Shown: positions 53,334-61,382, counted from the first letter of the stretch. The stretch is 64,000 bases of DNA from Poindextera sp036272595 (GCA_036272595.1 DATAYM010000024.1:1-64000); one strand, 5' to 3'. Notes: generated by a model not told the origin, from the letters alone. A program made the numbers and translations.

Positions 53334-53941
53334 ATCAGGCCGCCGATCGCCGCCAGCCCGGCCGCGCCGGAGTCCGCCAGCCGCCTTGCGGTGCGCGCAT
53401 CGACGCCGCCCAGCGCGATGACAGGCAGCCGGGCTTGGCGCGCCCGCTGCGCAAACCGCAGCGGGCCGAGCGGCCGCCCAGCGGACGGGCTGTCGGAAGC
53501 GAAGACCGTCGAAACCAGCGCCGCATGCAACCGCCGCCGCGCTGCCGCGGCGACGGCGCGCGGGCCATGGGCGGCGGTGGTGATCAGCCAGCCCGGATGG
53601 GCTTGGCGCAGGCGCGGTGCGCGCGCCATCAGCCGCTCGGGCAGATGCACGCCGTCGGCGCGCAGCCGCGCGGCCAGCCCCGCGTCCGCCCCGACCAGGA
53701 AGACCAGCCGCCGCGCCCGCGCCAAGCGGCGCAGCGCGCGCCCCTCGGCCTCGGCGTCCGGCGCGCCGAAGGCGCGGTAGATCACCGCGCTCCCGGGCGG
53801 CAGCGCCGCCATCACCCGCGCCGGATCGGGCGTGCGCGTCGGGTCGGTGAGGAAATAAAGGCTTGGAAGATTCCGTCCCCGGGGGTTTCGCGTCCGGGCG
53901 GCGCGGCCTAGCCTCGCGGCCGCCCTCGCCAGAACCTGCAC
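53330..53941 (-). CDS. ThiE/TenI-family thiamine phosphate synthase-like protein
   Basis: A ~203-residue TIM barrel: LYFLTDPTRTPDPARVMAAL, ADGVHLPERL, VSTVFASDSPSAG and PVIALGGVDARTARRLADSG correspond to the ThiE/TenI fold. The usual ThiE pyrophosphate residues are only partly kept, so TenI-like or divergent activity is possible. The start is GTG at 53941 or TTG at 53956; it is divergent from the YggS gene with almost no gap. Confidence 0.78.
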   Translation of the reverse strand: MQVLARAAARLGRAARTRNPRGRNLPSLYFLTDPTRTPDPARVMAALPPGSAVIYRAFGAPDAEAEGRALRRLARARRLVFLVGADAGLAARLRADGVHLPERLMARAPRLRQAHPGWLITTAAHGPRAVAAAARRRLHAALVSTVFASDSPSAGRPLGPLRFAQRARQARLPVIALGGVDARTARRLADSGAAGLAAIGGLI

Positions 53942-53955
53942 GGCCGCCTCCGCCA

Positions 53956-54627
53956 ATGACCGCTCCCGTCCCGCCGTCCCTGCAAGCCGTGCGCGACCGC
54001 ATGGCCGCCGCCGCGCGTGCGGCCGGCCGCGAGCCGGCCGATGTCGCCCTGGTCGCCGTGACCAAGACGCAAACCTGGGAAAGCATAGAGCCGATCCTGG
54101 CCGCCGGCCAAAGCCGTTTCGGGGAAAACCGGGTGCAGGAGGCGCAAGGCCGCTGGACCGGGCGGCGGGAGGGGCTGGAGCTTCGCCTGATCGGCCCGCT
54201 GCAGACCAACAAGGTGCGCGATGCGCTGGCCCTGTTCGACGTGATCGAGACCCTAGACCGGCCGAAGCTGGCGCGCGCTCTCGCCGACGAGATCCAGAAG
54301 CGCGGCAGCGCCCCGCGCCTCTATGTCGAGGTGAACACCGGCGAGGAGCCGCAGAAGGCCGGGGTGACGCCGGCCGCGGCCGACGGCTTCATCGCCGCCT
54401 GCCGCGGCGAGTACGGCCTCGCCGTCGAGGGCCTGATGTGCGTGCCGCCGGCGGACGAGGAGCCGGCCATGCACTTCGCTCTGCTGGCCAGGATCGCCCG
54501 GCGCAACGGGCTTGAGAAGCTCTCCATGGGCATGAGCGCCGATTTCGAGACCGCCATCCGCTTCGGCGCCACCTCGGTGCGGGTGGGCCAGGCCCTGTTC
54601 GGTGCGCGGGCGGCGGTTTCGACGTGA
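53956..54627 (+). CDS. YggS-family PLP-binding protein (PLPBP)
   Basis: A 223-residue alanine-racemase-like barrel that binds pyridoxal phosphate and helps B6 balance. The Lys is in LVAVTKTQTWESIEP, then FGENRVQEAQGRW, LIGPLQTNKVRDAL and LSMGMSADFETAIRFGATSVRVG, all standard. The ATG gives MTAPVPPSLQAVRDRM. Confidence 0.94.
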   Translation: MTAPVPPSLQAVRDRMAAAARAAGREPADVALVAVTKTQTWESIEPILAAGQSRFGENRVQEAQGRWTGRREGLELRLIGPLQTNKVRDALALFDVIETLDRPKLARALADEIQKRGSAPRLYVEVNTGEEPQKAGVTPAAADGFIAACRGEYGLAVEGLMCVPPADEEPAMHFALLARIARRNGLEKLSMGMSADFETAIRFGATSVRVGQALFGARAAVST

Positions 54628-54669
54628 GCGCGGCTTTACGGCCTGGGTTCGCAGGGCCATGTTCCGCCC

Positions 54670-55350
54670 ATGGCGCAACGTAAAACCATTCTGATCGTCG
54701 ACGATGAGCCCGACCTGCGCGGCGACCTGGCCGAGCAGCTGCGCGAGGAGTTCGACACCGAGGAGGCGGGCACCGGCGAGGCGGGGCTGGCGGCGGCCCT
54801 GGCGGGCAAGCCGGACCTGATCGTGCTGGACGTCAACCTGCCCGACCTTGACGGGCGCGAGGTCTGCCGGCGGCTGAAGGCGGCGGGGGTCAACACGCCG
54901 GTGATCATGCTGACCGCGGCGGCCAGCGACGCCGACACCATCGAGGGCCTGGACGCCGGCGCCAACGCCTATGTCACCAAGCCTTTCCGCGTCGGCGTGC
55001 TGCTGGCCCACGTGCGCGCCCAGCTGCGCAGCCACGAGCAGTCCGAGGACGCGGTGTTCCGCATCGGCCCTTACGAATTCCGCCCCGCCGCCAAGCTGCT
55101 GGTCGACGAGAAGGCGCGCAAGATCCGCCTGACCGAGAAGGAGACCAGCATCCTGAAATACCTCTACCGCGCCGGCGAAAAGCCGGTGTCGCGCGAGGAG
55201 CTGCTGACCGAGGTCTGGGGCTACAACGCCGGCGTCACCACCCACACGCTGGAGACCCACGTCTATCGCCTGCGGCAGAAGATCGAACCCGACGCCCAGA
55301 GCGCCAAGCTCCTGCTGACCGAGACCGGCGGCTACCGGCTGGCGCCCTGA
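54670..55350 (+). CDS. OmpR/PhoB-family response regulator
   Basis: A 226-residue two-domain regulator. The receiver has the acidic pair DD at 11-12, phospho-acceptor Asp54 (VLDVNLPDLDG), Thr82 and Lys104 (VTKPF). The C-terminal winged helix (FEFRPAAKL-like start, then RLTEKETSILKYLYRAGEKP and HTLETHVYRLRQKIEP) binds DNA. No kinase gene is adjacent, so it is an orphan by position. It follows the YggS gene by 42 bp. Confidence 0.92.
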   Translation: MAQRKTILIVDDEPDLRGDLAEQLREEFDTEEAGTGEAGLAAALAGKPDLIVLDVNLPDLDGREVCRRLKAAGVNTPVIMLTAAASDADTIEGLDAGANAYVTKPFRVGVLLAHVRAQLRSHEQSEDAVFRIGPYEFRPAAKLLVDEKARKIRLTEKETSILKYLYRAGEKPVSREELLTEVWGYNAGVTTHTLETHVYRLRQKIEPDAQSAKLLLTETGGYRLAP

Positions 55351-55382
55351 TAGTTACAGTTACTATCTGAGGGTTGTTTTAA

Positions 55383-55399
55383 GTTACACACTGTGTAAC
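55383..55399. promoter_or_regulatory. 17-bp palindrome upstream of the antitoxin gene
   Basis: GTTACACACTGTGTAAC is a perfect palindrome around one central base, 32 bp before the ATG at 55432. A related, weaker inverted repeat (ATAGTTACAGTTACTAT, 55350-55366) lies just upstream. This is the usual place for an antitoxin operator. Confidence 0.65.
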
Positions 55400-55431
55400 C
55401 AATCCGCTGAGCTCACGCGGGAGCGGGACCG

Positions 55432-55848
55432 ATGACCAAGTACGAACCCCTGAAAACCTTTCTCGCCCACAGCCAGGCGGCCGAGGTGCCCATGCGATTT
55501 TCCGAGATCGAGCAGATCATCGGTGCGCCGCTGCCGCCGGTCGCTTTCAGGCATCGCGCCTGGTGGAGCAACAACCCGGTGAACAGCGTCATTACAGCGG
55601 CTTGGCTCGAGGCCGGCTACAAGACCCAGCGGGTGGATATGGCGGCGCAGCGGCTGGTGTTCCGCCGCGCGGCGGATCGGCCGCTCGATTCCTCCAGCCT
55701 GGTCCGCTCAGCGACGCGGGTGAACGCGGTGACGGGCGGCGGCCTGCTCGGCAGGCTTCGCCACGCGCTGGGCGGCACGGTCCGCATTGCCGAGGGTGTC
55801 GACCTGACTGCGCCCAGCGACGCGGCCTGGGACGCCGAGGCGCGGTGA
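55432..55848 (+). CDS. probable antitoxin: DUF7662-like domain with Phd/VapB-like tail
   Basis: A 138-residue protein. Residues 1-80 (KYEPLKTFLAHSQ, RFSEIEQIIGAPLPPVAFRH, RAWWSNNPVNSVITAAWLEA) match the small domain I know as DUF7662. The tail GGTVRIAEGVDLTAPSDAAW resembles the toxin-binding ends of Phd/VapB antitoxins. It overlaps the PIN toxin gene by four bases (GTGA) and has a palindrome upstream. Role and DNA binding by the N-terminal domain are inferred. Confidence 0.7.
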   Translation: MTKYEPLKTFLAHSQAAEVPMRFSEIEQIIGAPLPPVAFRHRAWWSNNPVNSVITAAWLEAGYKTQRVDMAAQRLVFRRAADRPLDSSSLVRSATRVNAVTGGGLLGRLRHALGGTVRIAEGVDLTAPSDAAWDAEAR

Positions 55849-56258
55849 GTCAGCCTATCCTTCTGGATACTTGCGCGCTCATCTGGCTGGTCGATGAGGG
55901 CAGGATCGCGGCGGCGGCCGAGGCGGCGCTTGAGGCGGCGCAGGATCAGCCGGGCGGCGTTGTCGTCTCGCCGATCTCGGCCTGGGAGATCGGGCGACTG
56001 GCCGCGCGCGGGCGAATCCGCCTGGGGCTGGAGCCGCGGGACTGGTTCCAGCGCGCGCTGGATGCGGGCCTGGTTCTGGCGCCCATGCCGCCGGAGCTTC
56101 TGATCGCCGCGTCCTTCCTGCCGGAAAACGCGTTGCGCGACCCCGCCGATCGAATCATGGCCGCGACGGCGCGCGCTTTCCGCTACAGGCTGATGACCCG
56201 TGACCGGCCGCTGCTCGACTTCGGCGCCGCCGGTCATCTTGAAGCCATCGCCTGTTAG
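55845..56258 (+). CDS. VapC-like PIN-domain toxin
   Basis: A 137-residue PIN ribonuclease. The acidic site residues are the Asp of ILLDTCALIWLV, the Glu of ISAWEIGRLAARGRI, and the Asp residues of LRDPADRIMAATARAF with TRDRPLLDF. It begins with GTG within the stop of the upstream gene, so the two are co-translated, the usual antitoxin-then-toxin order. Such toxins cleave tRNA or rRNA; the target here is unknown. Confidence 0.88.
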   Translation: MSQPILLDTCALIWLVDEGRIAAAAEAALEAAQDQPGGVVVSPISAWEIGRLAARGRIRLGLEPRDWFQRALDAGLVLAPMPPELLIAASFLPENALRDPADRIMAATARAFRYRLMTRDRPLLDFGAAGHLEAIAC

Positions 56259-56267
56259 GGCCCGCAT

Positions 56268-57089
56268 ATGACCGAAAGCCTTCTGCCGACCCGTTTCGCC
56301 GACATCGCCGTCCGGGACTCCGGCGGCGACGGTCCGGTCGTGCTGATGATCCACGGCAATTCCTCCTGCAAGACGATCTTCCGGCATCAGTTCGAGAGTG
56401 CGTTGGCGGAGCGGCTGCGGCTGGTCGCCATGGACCTGCCGGGGCACGGGGCGTCCGGCGACGCCCGCGATCCGGCCCGCGCCTATACGCTGAACGGCTA
56501 TGCCGACGCCGCCGTCGAGGTGCTGGAGCGGCTGGGCCTCGCCCGCCCCGCCGTTCTCGGCTGGTCGCTGGGCGGCCACGTGGCGCTGAACATGATTTCG
56601 CGCCTGCCGGATCTGGCCGGAGTGATGATCAGCGGAACCCCGCCGGTGCCGGGCACGATGGAAGGCTTCGGCCAGGGCTTCCAGCAGAACGCCCACATGG
56701 CCCTGGCCGGCTCGGACAGCTGGGCCGAGGGCGACGCCGAGGCCTATGCCCGCGCCACCGCCGGTTCGAGCGCGGCGTTCGAGCCCTTCATGCTGGAGGC
56801 GGCGCGGCGGACGCACAATATCGCCCGCTCGACCTTCTTCGCCGACGCCCTGGCCGGCGAGGCCGACGACCAGCGCCACATCGCCGAGACCGCCAAGGTC
56901 CCGCTGGCCATCGTCAATGGCGCCGACGACGCCTTCATCAACGCCGCCTATTTCGACACCGTCGCCTACGCCAATCTCTGGGACGGCCGGGTCTTCAGCC
57001 TCGCCGGGGTCGGCCATGCGCCGTTCTGGGAGGCGCCGGGGCTTTTCAACCCGCTGCTCGAGCGGTTCGCGGCGGAAACGGCGGCCTAA
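56268..57089 (+). CDS. alpha/beta hydrolase
   Basis: A 273-residue alpha/beta-hydrolase-fold protein. It has the oxyanion-hole motif MIHGNSSCKT, MDLPGHGAS, the nucleophile elbow GWSLGGHVALNM (Ser near residue 105), an Asp in VNGADDAFINAA and the His in AGVGHAPFWEAP. It starts 9 bp after the toxin stop. The substrate is unknown. Confidence 0.88.
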   Translation: MTESLLPTRFADIAVRDSGGDGPVVLMIHGNSSCKTIFRHQFESALAERLRLVAMDLPGHGASGDARDPARAYTLNGYADAAVEVLERLGLARPAVLGWSLGGHVALNMISRLPDLAGVMISGTPPVPGTMEGFGQGFQQNAHMALAGSDSWAEGDAEAYARATAGSSAAFEPFMLEAARRTHNIARSTFFADALAGEADDQRHIAETAKVPLAIVNGADDAFINAAYFDTVAYANLWDGRVFSLAGVGHAPFWEAPGLFNPLLERFAAETAA

Positions 57090-57892
57090 AGCACCAGGTC
57101 CGCCGTCACCGGCGCGTGGTCGCTGGGCCGCTCCCACTCGCGCACGTCGTCGTGGACCCGCGCCGAAACCGCGCCGAGCCGGAAGGCGGCGTCGCGCAGG
57201 CCGGGGCTGACCCACAGGTGGTCGAGCCTCAGGCCGCGGTTGGAGGCGCGGAAGTCCAGGGCGCGGTAGCTCCACCAGGAAAACAGCTTCTGGGGCTCCG
57301 GATGCGCCTCGCGCACCAGGTCGATGAAGCCGCCGGCCTCCTTCAGCGCGGTCATGGCCTCGACCTCGACCGGGGTGTGGCTGACCACCTTCAGCATCTG
57401 GCGATGGCTCCAGACGTCGTTTTCACTGGGCGCGACGTTCAGGTCGCCGGCGATCACCAGCGGCGCCCTGGGATCGCGCGCGGCGGCCAGGCGGGTGAGC
57501 CGCTCATAGAAGTCGAGCTTGTGGTCGAACTTGGCGTTCAAGGTCCGGTCGGGCAGATCGCCGCCGGCGGGGATGTAGAAGTTCTGCACCTCGATCCCCT
57601 CGACCCTGACGCTGACGCAGCGGGCGTGGCCCTCGCGGCAGACGTCCAGCTTCGGCGCCGGCTCGAACGGCAGCCGCGAGGCGATGGCGACCCCATGCCA
57701 GCCCTTCTGGCCGCTGATCGCCAGGTGCGGCAGACCCATCTCGGCGAAGGCTTCGCGCGGAAACTCCTCCTCCCGGCACTTGATCTCCTGCAGGCAGAGC
57801 ACGTCAGGAGCCCGCTCGGCGACGAAGCGCGCCACCTGGTCGACGCGCAGCCGCACCGAGTTGATGTTCCAGGTGGCGAGGCGAAGGCGCAT
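57086..57892 (-). CDS. xth: exodeoxyribonuclease III
   Basis: An AP endonuclease of the ExoIII/APE1 fold, 268 residues. LRLATWNINSVRLRVDQVARF, VLCLQEIKCREEEFP (metal Glu), NFYIPAGGD, VIAGDLNVAPSENDVW and the C-terminal SDHAPVTADL with catalytic Asp-His are all present. The ATG gives MRLRLATWNINS. A terminator-like hairpin lies 35 bp upstream. Confidence 0.95.
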   Translation of the reverse strand: MRLRLATWNINSVRLRVDQVARFVAERAPDVLCLQEIKCREEEFPREAFAEMGLPHLAISGQKGWHGVAIASRLPFEPAPKLDVCREGHARCVSVRVEGIEVQNFYIPAGGDLPDRTLNAKFDHKLDFYERLTRLAAARDPRAPLVIAGDLNVAPSENDVWSHRQMLKVVSHTPVEVEAMTALKEAGGFIDLVREAHPEPQKLFSWWSYRALDFRASNRGLRLDHLWVSPGLRDAAFRLGAVSARVHDDVREWERPSDHAPVTADLVL

Positions 57893-57920
57893 GGCGGTCT
57901 TGCTACTGGGCTTCGGGCGC

Positions 57921-57951
57921 AAAGAAAACGCCCAGGACCAGCCTGGGCGTT
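57921..57951 (-). terminator. intrinsic terminator upstream of xth
   Basis: On the minus strand AACGCCCAGG, a five-base loop and CCTGGGCGTT form a perfect 10-bp stem that runs into TTTTCTTT. It lies downstream of lolA and upstream of xth, so it ends either the ftsK-lolA transcript or a short separate RNA, and could act as an attenuator for xth. Confidence 0.75.
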
Positions 57952-57962
57952 AAAGTCGTCTC

Positions 57963-58019
57963 TCATGCCGCCACCGGGAGGGGATTGGGTCCGGCGGAGA
58001 CCAGGGCGGTGGAAGTCAC
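57963..58019 (-). CDS. possible 18-aa leader peptide
   Basis: GTG at 58019 opens a frame reading MTSTALVSAGPNPLPVAA and stop, inside the structured RNA. Its start overlaps the stop of a five-codon frame (GTGA). There is no independent proof of translation. Confidence 0.3.
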   Translation of the reverse strand: MTSTALVSAGPNPLPVAA

Positions 58020-58033
58020 GCCACCACCCTCAT
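58016..58033 (-). CDS. possible 5-aa leader peptide
   Basis: ATG at 58033 reads MRVVA and stop, and its codons form the left arm of the first stem. Translation would open that stem. It is coupled by overlap to the 18-aa frame. Confidence 0.3.
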   Translation of the reverse strand: MRVVA

Positions 58034-58108
58034 GCGTGCTAAAATTGCCACTCGCGGGGGAAAAGTCAAGGGCGATGACGCTCTAGACTTGATTGTGACG
58101 AAAATGTC

Positions 58109-58792
58109 TCAATTGGCCGGCGATGCGGCGGACGGAGCGCGGTCATAATAGCTCGGCGGCGTGAACAGCGAGGCCGGCAGACCGGAGGTGGGCGTCAGCG
58201 AGGTCAAACGGATCCGCGTCGTCTGGCCCTCCGCATCGGTCATGTCCCAGGCGGTCAGCCGCAAGGGATGGTCGCGGAAGGTCAGGATGACCTGGCCCTG
58301 GGCGCGATGGCCGGCGTCCTCGGCGGTGATGGCGAAGCCGTCGCCCAGATGGGTCACCCGGGTGATCCGCACGCCGCGGTCCAGCCGGATGTGCTTGGAC
58401 AGCACCAGCGACAGCGGCGTGAAGCTTAACGGGTAGCGGTCGTTGGTCTTCAGCCGCGGATCGGTGATCGAGACATTGCGGCCGTCGGCGACCACCAGCA
58501 GGCCCGATGGCGGATCATAGGCGAAGCGGGCATAGCCCGGCCGCTTCAGATAGAGGGTGCCGCTGGTCACCGCGCCGCGCGAATCGGTCTGCACGAAATG
58601 GCCCTTCAGCTCGTTGAAGCCGTCGAGATAGGCCGAGGCTTCGGCGACCAGGGCCTGGTCTTCGGCGGAAAGGCCGCTGGCCGCCGGCGGGACCGGGCTC
58701 TGGCCGGCGGATCGCGCCGCGAGCGGGGTGAGCGTGGCGGCCGCCAGGGCCAGGGCGGCGAGCACGGCGCGGAATTTCGGTCTTGGGATCAA
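58109..58792 (-). CDS. lolA: LolA-family outer-membrane lipoprotein carrier
   Basis: A 227-residue periplasmic protein with a signal peptide (RAVLAALALAAATLTPLAARSA). The LolA core is YLDGFNELKGHFVQTDSRGAVTSGTLYLKRPGYARFAYDPPSGLLVVADG. It ferries lipoproteins to the outer membrane. The only start keeping the full signal is TTG at 58792, with AGAGGA upstream. It is downstream of ftsK in the same direction, with a nested hairpin in the gap. Confidence 0.9.
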   Translation of the reverse strand: MIPRPKFRAVLAALALAAATLTPLAARSAGQSPVPPAASGLSAEDQALVAEASAYLDGFNELKGHFVQTDSRGAVTSGTLYLKRPGYARFAYDPPSGLLVVADGRNVSITDPRLKTNDRYPLSFTPLSLVLSKHIRLDRGVRITRVTHLGDGFAITAEDAGHRAQGQVILTFRDHPLRLTAWDMTDAEGQTTRIRLTSLTPTSGLPASLFTPPSYYDRAPSAASPAN

Positions 58793-58807
58793 GGCGGTCT
58801 CTGTCCT

Positions 58808-58865
58808 CTTGCGCCCGCCGGGATGGGCTTAGCCCATCTGCGTCGCTAAGGGCTTCGGGCGCAAG
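58808..58865. repeat. nested hairpin between ftsK and lolA
   Basis: CTTGCGCCCG (58808-58817) pairs with CGGGCGCAAG (58856-58865). Inside, GATGGGC (58822-58828) pairs with GCCCATC (58832-58838) around TTA. The 15 bases GGGCTTCGGGCGCAA (58850-58864) recur exactly at 57908-57922, beside the xth terminator. Confidence 0.75.
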
Positions 58866-58894
58866 CTTGGCCATGACGCTTGGCGGGCGCCGAT

Positions 58895-61231
58895 TCAGCT
58901 TGGCGGCGGTCCCGCCAGGATGTCGCGCTTGCCGGCGTGGTTGGCCGGGCCGACCACGCCCTCGTCCTCCATCCGCTCCATCAGCGAGGCGGCGCGGTTG
59001 TAGCCGATCTGCAGGCGGCGCTGGATATAGCTGGTCGAGGCCTTGCGGTCGCGGGTGACCACGGCCACCGCCCGGTCGTAGAGGTCGTCGCCCGAGCCGC
59101 CTTCGCCGAAGTCGCCGCCGCCGTCGAGGTCCTCGCTCTCCAGCACCGCGGTGACGTCTTCCAGGTACTGCGGCTCGCCCTGGCCGCGCAGGTAGCGGGC
59201 CACCGCCTCCACCTCGCCGTCGGAGACGAAGGGGCCGTGCAGGCGGGTCACCCGGCCGCCGCCGGCCATGTACAGCATGTCGCCCTGGCCCAGCAGCTGT
59301 TCGGCGCCCTGCTCGCCCATGATGGTGCGACTGTCGATCTTGGAGGTGACCTGGAAGCTGATCCGGGTCGGGAAGTTGGCCTTGATGGTGCCGGTGATCA
59401 CGTCCACCGACGGTCTTTGCGTGGCCATGATCAGGTGGATGCCCGCCGCTCGCGCCATCTGCGCCAGCCGCTGGACGGCGCCTTCGATATCCTTGCCGGC
59501 CACCAGCATCAGGTCGGCCACCTCGTCGATGACCACCACCAGGTAGGGCATGGGCTCGGGACGGAGCTTCTCCTCCTCGTAGACCGGCCGGTTCTGCTCG
59601 TCGAAACCGGTCTGCACCGTGCGCACGAAGTGTTCGCCCTTGGCCAGCGCCTCCACGGCCCGCTCGTTGTAGCCGGCGACGTTGCGCACGCCGATCTTCG
59701 ACATGCGGCGGTAGCGGTCCTCCATCTCCTTGACCGTCCACTTCAGCGCCACCACCGCCTTCTTCGGGTCGGTGACCACCGGCGCCAGAAGGTGCGGGAT
59801 GCCGTCATAGACCGACAGCTCCAGCATCTTCGGGTCGATCATGATGAAGCGGCACTGCTCCGGCGGCAGGCGGTAGAGGATCGACAGGATCATGGCGTTG
59901 ACCCCGACCGACTTGCCCGAGCCGGTGGTGCCGGCGATCAAGAGGTGCGGCATCTTGGCCAGGTCGGCGATATAGGGCTCGCCGCCGATGGTCTCGCCGA
60001 GCGCCAGCGGCAGGGTCTGGCTCTTCTTGTCGTATTCGGCCGACGCCAGCAGGTCGCGCAGATAGACGGTCTCGCGGCGGGCGTTGGGCAGCTCGATGCC
60101 GATGGCGTTGCGGCCCGGCACCACCGAGACGCGGCAGGCGGCGACGCTCATCGAGCGGGCGATGTCGTCGGACAGGGCCACCACCCTGGCCGACTTTACG
60201 CCGGGCGCCGGCGACAGTTCGTAGAGGGTGACGACCGGGCCCGGGCGGATCTGGTCGACCTCGCCGCGGACGCCGAACTCGGCCAGCACGCTTTCCAGCA
60301 TGCGGGCGTTCTGGCGCAGCGCCTCCTCGTCGAAGGCGGTGGCGCGGGGCTTGGGCTTGGCCAGCATGGCCAGCTCGGGCAGGCGGAAGCCGCCGGGCTG
60401 GGCGAATTCGAAGGCGCCCTGGTTCTCGCGCGCCTCGCGGGAGGATTCGCGCGGCGGCGGCTTGGGCGCCTTGACCTCCAGCGCTGGCGGCGCGCCGGTC
60501 CCGATGGCGGTCTCGGCGGCCTTGGCCTCGCGTTCCAGCTTCCGCTCCACCGGCGTGCGGCGGCGTTTGGCCGCGGGCGCCGCCGAGGTGGGCGCCGGCG
60601 CGGCGGACCCGCGCCAGGTCAGCCAGGCGCCGATGCGGGCGCGATCCAGCTTGTGCGCCCCGGCGGCGATGGCCAGGCCGGTGAATCCGGCCAGGCCGAG
60701 GATGGAGGCGGCGATGATCTGCGAGCCGGGCAGGTGCAGGGTCGCGACCATGCCGGCCAGGCGGTCCAGCACCAGTTCGCCGACAAAGCCGCCCAGGCCG
60801 CCGGCCAGCGGCCAGTTGGCCGGCGGCAGCAGCGCGGCCAGCATGCCGGCCAGGGTCAGGGCGCCGACCAGGCCGCAGAACACCCGCCAGCGGATGCGGC
60901 TGCGGCTCTGGCCGGGGTCGCGGGCGATGACCCGGGTCAGGCCGGCGGCCACCATCAACCCGGCGATCAGCCAGGCGGTGAGGCCCAGGGTCTGCAGGCC
61001 GAGATCGGCCGCATCGGCGCCCAGTCCGCCCAGAATATTGTGCGCGCGCAGGTCCGAGGCGACGTCGAGGCTGGGATCGGTGACCCGATAGGTCGCGAAG
61101 GCGCAGATCAGCCCGATCCCGAGGGCGGCCACCATGCCGCCGCGCAGGCGGGCGATCGTCGGATTGGTCCAGCCGGCGTGGGCGCTCCGCGCCGCAATCG
61201 CCACCGCCGACCTGCGCGCCATTCTGGCCAT
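58895..61231 (-). CDS. ftsK: DNA translocase FtsK
   Basis: A septal DNA pump that clears chromosome ends at division. From the ATG at 61231 (778 residues) it has four N-terminal membrane spans (residues ~30-180), a short proline/alanine linker, and the motor with Walker A LIAGTTGSGKSVGVNAM, Walker B LVVVIDEVADLMLV and GTIKANFPTRISFQVTSKID. The C-terminal gamma domain (STSYIQRRLQIGYNRAASLM) recognises KOPS. Another ATG nine bases later is possible. Confidence 0.96.
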   Translation of the reverse strand: MARMARRSAVAIAARSAHAGWTNPTIARLRGGMVAALGIGLICAFATYRVTDPSLDVASDLRAHNILGGLGADAADLGLQTLGLTAWLIAGLMVAAGLTRVIARDPGQSRSRIRWRVFCGLVGALTLAGMLAALLPPANWPLAGGLGGFVGELVLDRLAGMVATLHLPGSQIIAASILGLAGFTGLAIAAGAHKLDRARIGAWLTWRGSAAPAPTSAAPAAKRRRTPVERKLEREAKAAETAIGTGAPPALEVKAPKPPPRESSREARENQGAFEFAQPGGFRLPELAMLAKPKPRATAFDEEALRQNARMLESVLAEFGVRGEVDQIRPGPVVTLYELSPAPGVKSARVVALSDDIARSMSVAACRVSVVPGRNAIGIELPNARRETVYLRDLLASAEYDKKSQTLPLALGETIGGEPYIADLAKMPHLLIAGTTGSGKSVGVNAMILSILYRLPPEQCRFIMIDPKMLELSVYDGIPHLLAPVVTDPKKAVVALKWTVKEMEDRYRRMSKIGVRNVAGYNERAVEALAKGEHFVRTVQTGFDEQNRPVYEEEKLRPEPMPYLVVVIDEVADLMLVAGKDIEGAVQRLAQMARAAGIHLIMATQRPSVDVITGTIKANFPTRISFQVTSKIDSRTIMGEQGAEQLLGQGDMLYMAGGGRVTRLHGPFVSDGEVEAVARYLRGQGEPQYLEDVTAVLESEDLDGGGDFGEGGSGDDLYDRAVAVVTRDRKASTSYIQRRLQIGYNRAASLMERMEDEGVVGPANHAGKRDILAGPPPS

Positions 61232-61288
61232 CGCAAAACCTGGTCCTGTATCAAACACCCCAACCTGACCACCTATCGACGCGGAGGG

Positions 61289-61303
61289 TTAAGAGGCGTT
61301 TAC
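61289..61303. promoter_or_regulatory. CtrA-like half-palindrome upstream of ftsK
   Basis: TTAAGAGGCGTTTAC is TTAA-N7-TTAC, one base off the CtrA consensus. It lies 58 bp upstream of the ftsK ATG and 80 bp before the divergent 153-aa gene. Confidence 0.35.
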
Positions 61304-61382
61304 CTCGCGCGCGGAATCGCGGCGGCCGTGAAGAATTTGTATCTTTATCGCCCGGGGCCGGACGCGCTAAATTGACGCCGTC

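Larger units (their letters stand above)
57921..58045 (-). ncRNA. candidate structured leader or small RNA between lolA and xth
   Basis: About 125 bases on the minus strand contain three stems: 58004-58012 with 58021-58029 (9 bp, one G-U), 57968-57972 with 57993-57997 extended by GTCTC/GAGAC (57958-57962 with 57997-58001), and the terminator. A TTGACT box at 58064-58069 could be its -35, followed at suitable spacing by an A/T run. Two tiny frames lie within. It could be an xth leader with attenuation or an independent RNA. Confidence 0.5.

Noticed and set aside
51486..54212. 908-codon minus-strand frame suggesting a giant FUSC fusion
   Set aside because: Only the last ~347 codons resemble a protein; the upstream part is antisense to an exported protein gene and overlaps the ThiE-like and YggS genes.
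58880..61375. 831-codon open frame on the plus strand over ftsK
   Set aside because: Antisense to ftsK; composition is His/Gln/Asp-rich shadow without motifs.
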